64,000 bases of DNA from Sphingomonas hankookensis (GCF_001619955.1 NZ_LQQO01000056.1:46994-110993); one strand, 5' to 3'. Counted from the first letter of the stretch, positions 17,892 to 35,092 are shown. Made by a program: numbers and translations. The notes: generated from the letters alone by a model not told the origin.

Positions 17892-18272
17892 ATGGCTGAC
17901 CTGAACGCGATCGTCGAACAGCTGAGCGAGCTGACCGTCCTCGAAGCGGCTGAACTGTCGAAGCTGCTCGAAGAAAAGTGGGGCGTTTCGGCCGCTGCTG
18001 CCGTTGCCGCCGCTCCGGCCGCCGGTGGCGCCGCCGGTGGCGCGCCTGCCGCTGAAGAAAAGACCGAGTTCGACGTGATCCTCACCGGCGACGGTGGCAA
18101 GAAGATCAACGTCATCAAGGAAGTCCGCGCCATCACCGGTCTCGGCCTGACCGAAGCCAAGGCGCTGGTCGAAGGCGCTCCGAAGGCCGTCAAGGAAGGC
18201 GTGTCGAAGGACGAAGCCGACAAGATCAAGGCGCAGCTCGAAGGCGCCGGCGCGACCGTCGAAGTCAAGTAA
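17892..18272 (+). CDS. rplL: 50S ribosomal protein L7/L12
   Basis: 126-residue stalk protein that recruits translation factors. N-terminal dimerisation helix region ([26 protein letters not shown] is split by no gap), Ala/Gly-rich hinge at about residues 35-55, and C-terminal domain ([36 protein letters not shown]). SD GGAG lies 8 nt before ATG. Ends before a strong intrinsic terminator, so rplJ-rplL form their own transcription unit rather than running into rpoB. Confidence 0.98.
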   Translation: MADLNAIVEQLSELTVLEAAELSKLLEEKWGVSAAAAVAAAPAAGGAAGGAPAAEEKTEFDVILTGDGGKKINVIKEVRAITGLGLTEAKALVEGAPKAVKEGVSKDEADKIKAQLEGAGATVEVK

Positions 18273-18393
18273 GCCGCAGTGGGAGAGGCGGAGAGGCGGA
18301 GCAGCGCTGCTGCCCCGCACTCCCACAAGGCCGGCCGGCGGGCCGAACGGCCCGACCGACGGGATGGAATTCACTTCCATCCCGGCTCGACCA

Positions 18394-18431
18394 GAAAAAG
18401 GGGCAGTCCGGCAACGGGCTGCCCCTTTTTT
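18394..18431. terminator. Intrinsic terminator after rplL, probably bidirectional
   Basis: Stem GGGGCAG (18400-18406) / CTGCCCC (18419-18425), followed by six T on the plus strand and preceded by a run of A that gives a T tract on the minus strand. It separates rplL from the convergent esterase gene. Two more GC hairpins lie in 18278-18390. Confidence 0.85.
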
Positions 18432-18543
18432 GATGATGCGCCCCAGGCTCCGGCACGCCGATCAACCGGCAGCGGCCGTCACCAAAACCGGCGGCGACAA
18501 CCCCTCCCATGCGCAAGGCGTCGGCGAACAACGGCCAGCCGCG

Positions 18544-19428
18544 TCACCGCGCCGTGACAGCTGGCGGCGATGCCCCCTCGATCATGAACCACGGCGTCGG
18601 CCCGGCATCATCGGGCTCGGCGGGATAGAGCCAGCGCAGCGCCTCTTCCGCAGCGCGGTGATACACGGTGCCATGCGTCGCCGACCTGCCGTGATCGGCA
18701 TAGCGCAACGTCACCCGCCCGGGTGGCAAGGCCGCCACCGCCGCTCGCAACCGGTCGACTCCATCCTGCATCGTCCCGCCTTCGTCGGCGACCGCAACGA
18801 ACAGGCGCTTGCCCGCCGCCCGCGACAGGCGTTCCGAGAGGCCGGTTCGCAGCGCCCGCCGATCGTCCCACCACAGGCTGGGACTGATCGCGACATAGTC
18901 GGTGAACAGCGCCGGCTCGTTCAGCAGCGTGTCGATCACGAACAGCCCGGCCAGCGACTCGCCCATGATCGCCCGCCGCCCATCGGTGCGGAACCGCGCC
19001 TCGACGAACGGGATGACGTCCTGGCGCAGAAACCGGCGAAACCGTGTCGCCCCGCCGCTTTCGGGAAAGGCGGAGCGGTAGCGCGGGTCGACGGGTTGCC
19101 CGGTAAGCTCCGCCCGCCGCTGCTTCGTCTGGATTCCGACTACGATGAACGGCCCGAACGTCCAGCTGAGCGAGGCGAGGCTCGCCAGCCCGGCCACATG
19201 CCCGAAATCCTGATCGACCGCACCGTCGAGCAGATAGACCACCGGATAGCGCCCCTGCGAGCGGTCGTAGCCGGGCGGCAGCCAGACATTGACCTGCCGC
19301 TCGTCGCCCAGCGTCGGCGCAGCGATCTGATAGCTGGTGCCGATCTCGACCGGTCGTCCCGCCGGAACGACCTGCGCCGCCGCCGGCGCCGCCGTCATGG
19401 CGATAAGGAAGGCGATCCAGCGGGGCAT
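18544..19428 (-). CDS. Exported alpha/beta-hydrolase, esterase D / enterochelin-esterase-like
   Basis: 294-residue serine hydrolase. Start at 19428 chosen for its SD (GGGAGAAT) and signal peptide (PRWIAFLIAMTAAPAAAQ). Nucleophile elbow GESLAG near residue 150; earlier VNVWLPPGYDRSQGRYPVVYLLDG is typical of the PF00756 esterase family; the catalytic His is probably in YADHGRSATHG. Substrate unknown: relatives cleave acyl or siderophore esters. Lies 47 nt downstream of the M16 pair on the same strand, so likely in the same transcript. Confidence 0.85.
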   Translation of the reverse strand: MPRWIAFLIAMTAAPAAAQVVPAGRPVEIGTSYQIAAPTLGDERQVNVWLPPGYDRSQGRYPVVYLLDGAVDQDFGHVAGLASLASLSWTFGPFIVVGIQTKQRRAELTGQPVDPRYRSAFPESGGATRFRRFLRQDVIPFVEARFRTDGRRAIMGESLAGLFVIDTLLNEPALFTDYVAISPSLWWDDRRALRTGLSERLSRAAGKRLFVAVADEGGTMQDGVDRLRAAVAALPPGRVTLRYADHGRSATHGTVYHRAAEEALRWLYPAEPDDAGPTPWFMIEGASPPAVTAR

Positions 19429-19475
19429 GGCATTCTCCCGGAACCGGGGCGACCGCACCGCCCCGGCCGCGCGCA

Positions 19476-20888
19476 TCAGGGCACCGTTACCGTCTGCACC
19501 GGCACGCCCTTCAGTTCGGGTAGCGCGTCGAGCTGCGGCTTCACCTTCGCCAGATCCCCGACCACGACCAGCGTGAACTTGTCGAGCGGCAGGGCATCCC
19601 GGATCGCGCTGCTGAACTGGGCATCGGTCACCGCCATCGTGGCCGGGACGTAGCGGTCGAGCCAGTCGGCCGGCAGCCCCAGCGCGTCGCGCGTCGCCAG
19701 CTGTCCGATCAGCGACGCACTGTCCGAACTGCGCAGCACGAACAGGCCGGCATTGTAGCTGCGCATCCCCGCCGCCTCGGCATCGCCGGGGGGCGTCGAT
19801 TGCAGCGTGCGGATTTCCTGGAACACTTCCTTCAGCGACGGGCCGGTCACTGCGGTCGTCACATCGGCGTCGAAGGTCCAGGCGGCGTCGCCCGGGCGCT
19901 GGCTGATGCCCGAACCGGGGGAATAGGTATAGCCCTTGTCCTCGCGAATGTTGCGGGTGATCCGCGACGAGAAGCTGCCGCCGAGCAGCGCATTGGCGAC
20001 GCGCATCGGAATGTCGCCTTCGCTACCCGCCAGCGGCGCCGGCCAGCTCAGCCGGATCGTCGATTGCGGCGCCTCCGGCCGGTCGACCAGCACCATGCGC
20101 GGCCCCGGCGCAGCGGTCGGCACCAGCGACAGCCGCGCCGGCCCCTTCTGCCAATCACCGAACGCTTGGCGGACCGCGGCCTTGACCGCCGCCGGATCGA
20201 ACCGCCCGGCGATATAGAGCCGCGCGCGCTGCGCCCCGAAATTCGTGGCGTAGAAGCGCTTCACCTGGTCGAGCGTATAGCCGTCGAGCTGTGCCGGCGT
20301 CGGCATGGTCCGGGCATAGGGATGGTCGCCATAGGTCGCCCGCGCCAGCGCGTAATCGGCCAGCATCCCCGGCTGGGCGAGCATCTGCGCCAGCGACCGC
20401 GCGCTGTTCGCCTTGACCCGCGCGAACTCGCTGGCCGGAAAGGCCGGGCGCCGCGCGACATCGCCGACCAGCGCCACGGCCTGCGGCGCGAATTCGCTGA
20501 GCCCGCTCATGCTGATCGACGTTCCGGTCGAGCTTACCCGCACGCCGAGATTGCCGCCCATGCCGGCGGCGGCGGTGGCGAGCGCCGCGGAGTCGCGGGC
20601 CCCCGCCCCTTCCTTCAGCATGTCGCCGGTCAGGTCGGCCAGCCACGTATCGCGACCTTCCTCCAAATTGCCGGCATAGACCTGCAGCACGACCGTGACC
20701 TTGGGCGCATTGCCATAGGGGATCAGCGTCACGCCCATGCCGTTGGGCAACTGATAGCTTTCGGACGCGGGAACGCTGAACGGCTTGGGCGCACCGATCG
20801 GCGGTGCGGGCAAGGCCGGCGGCTGGGTCTGCGCGGCGAGCGGCGCGGCGATCAGCGCGAGGCCGGCGAGAAGGATCGAACGGCGCAT
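19476..20888 (-). CDS. M16 peptidase-like protein, catalytically inactive subunit
   Basis: 470-residue exported M16 (pitrilysin/insulinase) fold protein. Start at 20888 gives signal peptide RRSILLAGLALIAAPLAAQ and lies 1 nt after the upstream stop. The zinc motif HxxEH is missing: the matching segment reads WLADLTGDMLKEG. The R...GYTY substrate-binding motif is kept in RNIREDKGYTYSPGS. Such proteins pair with an active partner to form a heterodimeric periplasmic peptidase; the partner is the gene immediately upstream. Confidence 0.92.
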   Translation of the reverse strand: MRRSILLAGLALIAAPLAAQTQPPALPAPPIGAPKPFSVPASESYQLPNGMGVTLIPYGNAPKVTVVLQVYAGNLEEGRDTWLADLTGDMLKEGAGARDSAALATAAAGMGGNLGVRVSSTGTSISMSGLSEFAPQAVALVGDVARRPAFPASEFARVKANSARSLAQMLAQPGMLADYALARATYGDHPYARTMPTPAQLDGYTLDQVKRFYATNFGAQRARLYIAGRFDPAAVKAAVRQAFGDWQKGPARLSLVPTAAPGPRMVLVDRPEAPQSTIRLSWPAPLAGSEGDIPMRVANALLGGSFSSRITRNIREDKGYTYSPGSGISQRPGDAAWTFDADVTTAVTGPSLKEVFQEIRTLQSTPPGDAEAAGMRSYNAGLFVLRSSDSASLIGQLATRDALGLPADWLDRYVPATMAVTDAQFSSAIRDALPLDKFTLVVVGDLAKVKPQLDALPELKGVPVQTVTVP

Positions 20889-20889
20889 C

Positions 20890-22314
20890 TCACTTGGCTC
20901 CCTGGGCTGCGGCAGTGCCGGGTTGGATGGTGTAGATCGAGCGGTTGGTGGGGCGCAGATATTCAACCGCCGTCTTCTGGATCAGCGCAGGCGTGACCTT
21001 CGCGAAGCCGGATTCGATGCGGTTCACCGCCTGCGGATCATTGTCGAACAGCGCATAGACGGCGAGCAGGTCGATCAGCCCGATCCGCATCCCGCCATCG
21101 ACCGACGAATAGAGGTCGGAGCGCAGCTTGGTGCGGGCGCGGTCCAGTTCGGCCTGGGTGACCGGCGTGGTGCGCAACCCGTCGATCACGCCATCGACCG
21201 CCTGCCGGATCTGCGCATCGCTGAATTTCGGGTCGTGGGTGAAGTTGAACGCCCACAGCATCGGGCCGTTGTAGTTATACATGGTGCCCAGATAGGCGTT
21301 GATCCCGCCCGACAGGTCGCCGGTGATGCCGGTTTCCGATTTCAGCTTGCGGACCAGGCGGCTGTCGTCGCCCTGCACCAGCATCTGGTCGATCAGCCCC
21401 ATCGCATACCATTCGGGCGTGCCGCGCGGCGGCATGTGATAGCCCGCCGCCCAGCCGGGCTTGGGCGCCAGCGCATCGACGCGGCTGCGCACCTTCTCGG
21501 CCGTCTGGCGCGGTTCGCTGAGGTCGGGCAACGTGACCGGCGCACCCTTTTGCAGGGGGCCGAAATGCTTGCGGACCATCGCCTCGGCCTGCGCATAGTC
21601 GATGTCCCCCGCGACGACGAGGACGGCGTTGTTCGGGCGGTAGAAGGCGGAATGGAACTGCTTCGCATCGGCGACGGTCGCCGCCTCGATCTCCTTCAGG
21701 TCGCCGTAGAAATTGTGGCTGTTATACCAGTTGGTATTGGCCAGCATCGGCAGGTCGATCCATGGCCAGGTGCTGTAGGGCTGGTTGAGGACGTTGACCT
21801 TCACCTCGTTGCCGACGACGCCCTGCTGGTTCTTCAGCACCGTATCGTCGATGACCGGCCGCGCCATGCGGTCGGCCTCCAGCCACAGGATGCGCTCCAG
21901 CGCGTTCGACGGCGCGATCTCGAAATAATTGGTGAAGTCGAACCGGGTCGATCCGTTCAGCACGCCGCCGGCGTTGCTGATCGTGCTGATGAACACGCCC
22001 TTGGGCGCGTTCTGCGACCCCTGGAACATCAGATGTTCGAACAGATGGGCAAAGCCGGTGCGGTCGCGCGGTTCGACGCGAAAGCCGATGCCGTAATAGA
22101 CGCCGACGGTGACCGTCGGGGCCAGCGTATCGCGCGAGAGCACGACCCGCAGCTCGTTGGGCAGCGTCAGGTAGCGCATGTCGATCGCGAGCTTCGCCGG
22201 CGCGGCGGCAGCGGTTGCGGCGGTCGGGCGCTGCTGCGCCGCCGCGCTGGTCGCCATCGCCGGCAATGCGGCCAGCGCCGCCCCCAGCAACAGCCGCTTC
22301 ATCAACGCCGTCAT
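20890..22314 (-). CDS. M16 zinc metallopeptidase, active subunit
   Basis: 474-residue periplasmic peptidase. Start at 22314 follows a G-rich SD (AAAGGGGGGACG) and begins a signal peptide ending near ATSAAAQ. The inverted zinc motif is His90-Leu-Phe-Glu93-His94 (FAHLFEHLMFQGS) with the distal Glu in VVGNEVKVN. The C-terminal half has the usual second M16 domain. Partner of the inactive subunit downstream. Likely degrades peptides in the periplasm; the exact substrate is unknown. Confidence 0.94.
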   Translation of the reverse strand: MTALMKRLLLGAALAALPAMATSAAAQQRPTAATAAAAPAKLAIDMRYLTLPNELRVVLSRDTLAPTVTVGVYYGIGFRVEPRDRTGFAHLFEHLMFQGSQNAPKGVFISTISNAGGVLNGSTRFDFTNYFEIAPSNALERILWLEADRMARPVIDDTVLKNQQGVVGNEVKVNVLNQPYSTWPWIDLPMLANTNWYNSHNFYGDLKEIEAATVADAKQFHSAFYRPNNAVLVVAGDIDYAQAEAMVRKHFGPLQKGAPVTLPDLSEPRQTAEKVRSRVDALAPKPGWAAGYHMPPRGTPEWYAMGLIDQMLVQGDDSRLVRKLKSETGITGDLSGGINAYLGTMYNYNGPMLWAFNFTHDPKFSDAQIRQAVDGVIDGLRTTPVTQAELDRARTKLRSDLYSSVDGGMRIGLIDLLAVYALFDNDPQAVNRIESGFAKVTPALIQKTAVEYLRPTNRSIYTIQPGTAAAQGAK

Positions 22315-22334
22315 GTCCGTCCCCCCTTTGCTGT

Positions 22335-22565
22335 TCAGTCGTCGGTATCGGATTCCTCGCCCGTATCGGCATGGACCAGAATATCGCCCGGCTGGCATTC
22401 CAGCACGCGACAAATGGCGTCCAGCGTCGTGAAGCGGATCGCACGCGCCTTGCCCGTCTTCAGGATCGACAGGTTGGCGAGCGTGATGTCGACCGCCTGC
22501 GCCAGTTCGGTCAGCGTCATGCGCCGGGCCTGCAGCACCTCGTCGAGGCGGACCAGCACCGCCAT
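22335..22565 (-). CDS. Small HTH transcriptional regulator (XRE/YozG-like)
   Basis: 76-residue Cro/C1-type helix-turn-helix protein (LDEVLQARRMTLTELAQAVDITLANLSILKTGKARAIRFTTL is its DNA-binding core, split over the HTH; residues 7-50). The acidic tail ends EESDTDD. ATG overlaps the stop of the DUF2975 gene (ATGA). YozG-like regulators are typically paired with a DUF2975 membrane protein, as here. Likely controls its own operon. Confidence 0.85.
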   Translation of the reverse strand: MAVLVRLDEVLQARRMTLTELAQAVDITLANLSILKTGKARAIRFTTLDAICRVLECQPGDILVHADTGEESDTDD

Positions 22566-23086
22566 CAGACCGTTCCCTCGAGATCTTCGCGCAGCGCCGC
22601 CCCTTCGGCGAACACGCGGGCGAGGATGAAGGCGACCAGCACCGACAGCCAGCCGCCGATCGACACCGACGACCCGTCGAGCCGGATGTTCATGCCGGCA
22701 AAGCTCGGCACGATCAGCCATAGCGGCACGTCGAGCAACTGGATGGCGAGCAGCGCCCAGCCGATCGCCCGCACCCGCCGGGCATTGGGCGACGCGAAGG
22801 TTTCCCCCGCCAATACGGTGCCGATGATCGCGATCAGCCGCGAAAAGATGACATGCGCCGGCACCGAGGCCGCGACGCCCAGCAACAGCAGCGCCCGGAT
22901 GCCGCCGACGACCCGTTCGACATCGGCGGCCGGATATTTCACGGCGATGCGCCCGGCGAGCAGGTCGTGGAACGGAAAGCTGGCCAGCGTTCCGATCAGG
23001 AACGCGAACGCAAAGGCGATGTTGAGGACCAGCAGGACGCGCAGCACCGCGACGGTGAATCGCAATATCCGGTCACGCCGCACCAT
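22565..23086 (-). CDS. DUF2975 membrane protein
   Basis: 173-residue integral membrane protein with four predicted helices (about residues 12-35, 60-85, 105-130, 140-160). Start at 23086 follows GAAGGGGG. The family commonly sits beside a small XRE regulator and is thought to sense or modulate a membrane signal, but no biochemical role is known. Overlaps the HTH gene by 4 nt. Confidence 0.8.
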   Translation of the reverse strand: MVRRDRILRFTVAVLRVLLVLNIAFAFAFLIGTLASFPFHDLLAGRIAVKYPAADVERVVGGIRALLLLGVAASVPAHVIFSRLIAIIGTVLAGETFASPNARRVRAIGWALLAIQLLDVPLWLIVPSFAGMNIRLDGSSVSIGGWLSVLVAFILARVFAEGAALREDLEGTV

Positions 23087-23159
23087 GCCGCCCCCTTCTC
23101 CCGTTGAACCGAACGCTAGGCCGGATATCGATAATCGGCAATAGCCGATGCGATCCGGC

Positions 23160-24332
23160 TTACGTCCGGCGGACCTGGCCGTGCAATCGTACTTCCAGCC
23201 GATCGACCATGCGGTCGCCGCGATCGGCAAAGATCGGGGCAAGCTTGCCCTGCGGCGCGGCCGGACCGACCATGAACGCCGCCGTGGTGCGCGATTCGCG
23301 ACCGTCGTCCCAGCGATAGCGCGCGTCGATCGCGATCATCGGCACGAAGAAGGCGCGGTCGTTGGCCTGCACGATGTTCACCGCCGCGCGCGGCAGCGCC
23401 ATCGTCGCTTCCAGATGGCGACGTTCGCCGCCCCCCAGCGGGAACGGGTCGAGCCCGCGCTTGTCGGCGTCGGAGAAGAATGCCGCGATCTGTTCGTCCT
23501 GCTGCGCATTGGCGGTGATCAGCAGCGTGGCGATGCGGACCTCCGCCACCGCCATCGATGCCGGATTGCCGACGGTCAGGTCGAAATCGAGCAGCGCACG
23601 ATCCCCCTCCAGCCCGACCCTGAGCGGTGCGAGCTGAAATTCGAGGAACGGTCCGGGCGTCGGTGCGACCGGCGTGGGCGGCGTCACCGGAGCAGCGGGG
23701 GCGACGGGCGGGCGGACGGGTTGCGGCGCCGGGGTGACCGGAACCGGTGGCACGGGCGGCGGCGCGGGCGGTTCCGGCACCAACGGCGCCGGCTCGTAGT
23801 GTGGCTCGGCCGCGTTGCGGCGACGGCTCAGCGCGAAGGCGACGCCACTCGCCACGGCGACACCGCCGAGGAACCACAGCCACCACGGCACCGTGTCGGC
23901 CGTCGACGCCGGCGCGGCCAGTGTCGCCTCGGGCGACGGAGTCGGTGCCGGTGCCGGCTGTGCCGATGGCTCGGGCGTCGGCAGCGGCAGGACCGGTTGC
24001 CCGACATAGGTCGGCTCGGCAGCCGGCACCGGCTCCGCCTGCGGAGTGGGCGCGGGCGTGGGGCTGGGCGTCGGGCGCGGCGCGGCGGGCGTGGCGGTCG
24101 CGCGTGGGGTCGGGATCGCGACCGGCCGGGGTGCGGCGGCTGCGGTCGGGCGCGGCGTCGGCGTGGGCGTCGCGCGCGGAGTCGGCGACGCGGTCGGCGT
24201 GGGCGACGGAGTCGGCACCGCCTGCGGCGTGATGTCGTAGATCGGGATCGACCCGCCGGGCGACGTCTGCTGCGCGGCGGCGGGCACGGCGAGGATCGCG
24301 ACGAGCGCCGCGAGCGGAAGGTGGAACTGCAT
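23160..24332 (-). CDS. Proline-rich single-pass membrane protein of unknown function
   Basis: 390 residues. Signal peptide MQFHLPLAALVAILAVPAAAQ, then about 130 residues rich in Pro-Thr repeats (SPTPTASPTPRATPTPTPRP), a transmembrane helix WWLWFLGGVAVASGVAFAL near residue 165, an arginine patch, a second Pro/Val-rich linker, and a conserved-looking C-terminal domain (GPFLEFQLAPLRVGLEGDRALLDFDLTVGN) of about 150 residues. Topology suggests a periplasmic stalk crossing toward the cytoplasm with the C-terminal domain inside. I do not recognise the function. It heads the run of minus-strand genes between rplL and rpoB. Confidence 0.75.
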   Translation of the reverse strand: MQFHLPLAALVAILAVPAAAQQTSPGGSIPIYDITPQAVPTPSPTPTASPTPRATPTPTPRPTAAAAPRPVAIPTPRATATPAAPRPTPSPTPAPTPQAEPVPAAEPTYVGQPVLPLPTPEPSAQPAPAPTPSPEATLAAPASTADTVPWWLWFLGGVAVASGVAFALSRRRNAAEPHYEPAPLVPEPPAPPPVPPVPVTPAPQPVRPPVAPAAPVTPPTPVAPTPGPFLEFQLAPLRVGLEGDRALLDFDLTVGNPASMAVAEVRIATLLITANAQQDEQIAAFFSDADKRGLDPFPLGGGERRHLEATMALPRAAVNIVQANDRAFFVPMIAIDARYRWDDGRESRTTAAFMVGPAAPQGKLAPIFADRGDRMVDRLEVRLHGQVRRT

Positions 24333-24439
24333 GACAGCCCTCAACCGGGGTTTTTGCCTCCGCGTCAGCCTGCCCTGGCCCCGGATACGACGAAGCGAGC
24401 CGAATGCGCGCCCAACCGAGAGAATGGTTCGATAGTGCC

Positions 24440-24640
24440 TCAGCTTTGATTTCGACAGCTCAAAACGGCCTTCCGCATCGCTCGTCCTGTTTCCTTCGCA
24501 GACCGTCCGGCCGTTACGCCATAGATGCGTTGCCCGCGAAGGACTTTGTCTTCCTCTTCCGTAAGCGAACGCCCTAGACGGCGCTCTAGGTCGGCTTTGA
24601 CCCGGCCGGGCTTCATACCGCCAATCCCCGCTTCTTGCAT
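24440..24640 (-). CDS. Doubtful small hypothetical ORF
   Basis: 66 codons, or 58 from the internal ATG (MKPGRVKADLERRLGRSL). The charged helical composition and the lack of a clear SD leave it uncertain. It could be a decayed gene fragment delivered with the neighbouring transposase scrap. No family recognised. Confidence 0.2.
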   Translation of the reverse strand: MQEAGIGGMKPGRVKADLERRLGRSLTEEEDKVLRGQRIYGVTAGRSAKETGRAMRKAVLSCRNQS

Positions 24641-24702
24641 CGCCCTCGACAGTTAGGCGGTGGTGCGTCCACGTCAATCCGCGCGATTACATCGTCCGAC
24701 GA

Positions 24703-24909
24703 CTACAGGCGGTCAGTTAGACCAACGGCAATCGCGGACGACATGCGCCGGGTCTTATGGATGCGGCCGAAGTTGTAGAACACGAAGTAGAGCGACGACG
24801 CATGGACGTGGTTGTCGAACTTTTTGGAGAATGCGTAGGCGACGCGGATGAACCAGCGCATGAGCCTGCGAACCATGAGATTCTGGCGCTCGACATCACT
24901 GTTCGGCAC
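24703..24909 (-). pseudogene. Transposase C-terminal remnant (IS1-like DDE type)
   Basis: Encodes DVERQNLMVRRLMRWF...AYAFSKKFDNHVHASSLYFVFYNFGRIHKT, the C-terminal part of a DDE transposase; the Glu in VERQN is the expected last catalytic residue. The N-terminal two thirds and the terminal inverted repeats are absent, so it is a dead fragment. Its place just upstream of the rpoB promoter suggests past insertion between rplL and rpoB. Family naming (IS1-like) is from memory of the motif and tentative. Confidence 0.7.
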
Positions 24910-24999
24910 ATGTGCTAAGCATACAGGAGACGAGTGCCGGATGCCACCGGATCAACATCGATTTTCAAACTGAGACACTACCCAAAAAGTTCCACCGCG

Positions 25000-25028
25000 T
25001 TGACAGGCCCCGCCCCGGCTTCTATATG
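25000..25028 (+). promoter_or_regulatory. Sigma-70 promoter for rpoB-rpoC
   Basis: TTGACA (25000-25005), a 17-nt spacer and TATATG (25023-25028). The -35 is a perfect consensus and the -10 is good. It lies about 190 nt before the rpoB start, so the rpoBC transcript has a long leader and is independent of rplJL. Confidence 0.75.
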
Positions 25029-25219
25029 GCTGGCTTGCTTCAGGACCGGGAAAGAATGCGTCGTCGCGCAGCGCATTGCATGTATGGGCCTGTCGCCATT
25101 CCAGGACGCTCGATCAGCTGCGGCCCCCGGTGGGTGACGCGGCTTTCGTCGTCCTGTTTGCACGCCAGCCCGGTGGCCACCGGGCACGAGATTTGACTGC
25201 AAGCGAGGCCCACGACCCC

Positions 25220-29365
<4,146 letters not shown>

Positions 29366-29370
29366 GCGAC

Positions 29371-29480
29371 CTTCTCCCTCTCCCCGCTCGCGGGGAGAGG
29401 GTCGGGGAGAGGGGCAGTCCAGCCCGCTACCCTCTCCGCACTTCCCCTCTCCCAACCCTCTCCCCTGAAGGAGAGAGGGC
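29371..29480. repeat. Palindromic repeat (CTCTCCCC family) between rpoB and rpoC
   Basis: Hairpin CTCTCCCCGCTCGCGGGGAG and a complementary right part (CCTCTCCC...GGAGAGAGGG) fill nearly all of the 129-nt gap inside the rpoBC operon. Its core resembles the element in gspI at 48674. It is transcribed with the operon and could form a stable stem or RNase site; effect unknown. Confidence 0.85.
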
Positions 29481-29494
29481 TATGAGGTAAGATC

Positions 29495-33775
<4,281 letters not shown>

Positions 33776-33802
33776 TCGTTCGGGTCTTCGTGCGTTGAAC
33801 GA

Positions 33803-33838
33803 ACCGCCGTCCGGGCAACCGGGCGGCGGTTTCGTTTT
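33803..33838 (+). terminator. Intrinsic terminator of rpoB-rpoC
   Basis: 12-bp stem ACCGCCGTCCGG / CCGGGCGGCGGT with one G-U pair, a GCAA (GNRA) tetraloop, and the T-rich tail TTCGTTTT, 27 nt after the rpoC stop. Confidence 0.88.
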
Positions 33839-33866
33839 GGGGAGCAAGGCACCGCACACACCAACA

Positions 33867-33952
33867 CGTCACCCCGGGCCTGCCCCGGGGTCCCGCTTCT
33901 TTCCTGCCGCCGTGAAGAAGAAGCGGGACCCCGGATCAAGTCCGGGGTGACG
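33867..33952. repeat. Palindromic repeat, CGTCACCCCGG family
   Basis: Left arm CGTCACCCCGGGCCTGCCCC with GGTCCCGCTTCTT, right arm AAGAAGCGGGACCCCGGATC ending GGGGTGACG. Close relatives at 36040 and 52018. Fills the gap between the rpoC terminator and the next gene. Confidence 0.9.
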
Positions 33953-34018
33953 GTGGTTCGGCGCCACCTTCCCTCCCCCGCGCGCGCGTCCTACCCTGCC
34001 GCGAACCAAGGGGGACCC

Positions 34019-35092
34019 ATGCACCGCATCCTGTTCGCGCTCCTGCTGCTCGCCGCGCCGGCGGCCGCCCAGACCTATCGCACCGACTTTGACCCATCGG
34101 CGCACAAGGGGCCACGCTCCGGCCCGGCCAACGACGTCATGGTGCTCGGCTCGCCGCATCTGTCGCAACTGCCCGACCGGTTCCGCCCGGAGGCGCTCGC
34201 CCCGCTGCTCGACCGGCTGGCGGCGTGGAAGCCGCAGGCGATTGCGATCGAGGCGCTGTCAGGCGCGCAATGCGATCAACTGCGCCGCTACCCCTATCGC
34301 TATGCCGATACCGTGCCGGACTATTGCTGGGACCCGGCACCGGCCAGAGCCGCGACGGGGCTCGATGTGCCCGCCGCCAATGCGGAGTTCGAAGCGTTGC
34401 TGGCGACGTTGCCGGCCACGCCCAGGCCGGCCGACCGGCGCAAGCTGGCGGCCTTGTTCCTCGCCGGCGGCGAACCGGCATCGGCGCTGGTGCAGTGGCT
34501 GCGGCTGCCGGTCGCCGAGCGCAAGGCCGGCGACGGGCTGGACGCCGTGCTGGTCGCGCGACTGACCACCTTGGAGACCCGCCGCGACGAAAGCCTGATG
34601 ATCGCGGCACGACTGGCCGTGCGGCTCGGCCTCCAGCGCGTCTATGCGATGGACGACCATAGCGCCGATCGCGCGATGCCGAAGGCGGAGGAAGCCGCCT
34701 ATGGCAAGGCGATGCAAGCCGCATGGGACAATCCGGTGCTCAAGCGGCGGATGGCGGCGATCGACGCGATGCAGGGCGATTTGGCCACGAGCGCAGGCGT
34801 GCTGACCACCTATCGCGGCTATAACGCGCCAGGTCAGGGGCAGATCGCGTTCGACAGCGACTTCGGCGCCGCGCTGGAGGAACCCTCCCCCCAGCGTTTC
34901 GGCCGGCAATATGTCGCCTATTGGGAAACCCGCAACCTGCGCATGGCCGCCAACATCCGCGACATGCTGGGCGAGGCGCCGGGGATGCGCGCGCTGGTCA
35001 TCGTCGGCGCGTCGCACAAGCCGTATCTGGAGGCGTATCTGCACCAGATGCACGACGTCCGCATCGTCGATGTGATGCCGCTGCTGCGCTGA
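34019..35092 (+). CDS. DUF5694 family exported protein
   Basis: 357 residues with signal peptide MHRILFALLLLAAPAAAQ; SD AAGGGGG. Start motif DVMVLGSPHLSQLPDRFRPE followed by a residue pattern (AWKPQAIAIEAL) reminiscent of TraB/ChaN-like hydrolase folds, and C-terminal ALVIVGASHKPYLEAYL. Relatives are often annotated DUF5694; function unknown. Monocistronic by context. Confidence 0.8.
   Translation: MHRILFALLLLAAPAAAQTYRTDFDPSAHKGPRSGPANDVMVLGSPHLSQLPDRFRPEALAPLLDRLAAWKPQAIAIEALSGAQCDQLRRYPYRYADTVPDYCWDPAPARAATGLDVPAANAEFEALLATLPATPRPADRRKLAALFLAGGEPASALVQWLRLPVAERKAGDGLDAVLVARLTTLETRRDESLMIAARLAVRLGLQRVYAMDDHSADRAMPKAEEAAYGKAMQAAWDNPVLKRRMAAIDAMQGDLATSAGVLTTYRGYNAPGQGQIAFDSDFGAALEEPSPQRFGRQYVAYWETRNLRMAANIRDMLGEAPGMRALVIVGASHKPYLEAYLHQMHDVRIVDVMPLLR

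Larger units (their letters stand above)
24333..25219. other. Gene-poor region before rpoB
   Basis: 887 nt with lower GC than its neighbours. It holds a doubtful 66-codon ORF (24440-24640, minus), a transposase remnant (24703-24909, minus), the rpoB promoter (25000-25028) and a roughly 190-nt rpoB leader. Nothing else is supported. Confidence 0.7.

Noticed and set aside
24440..25219. An intact IS element before rpoB
   Set aside because: Only a C-terminal transposase fragment is present; no inverted repeats or full DDE domain were found.
25076..25219. Longer RpoB starting at 25076
   Set aside because: The extra 48 residues are not like RpoB and begin without an SD; ATG 25220 gives the conserved N-terminus.
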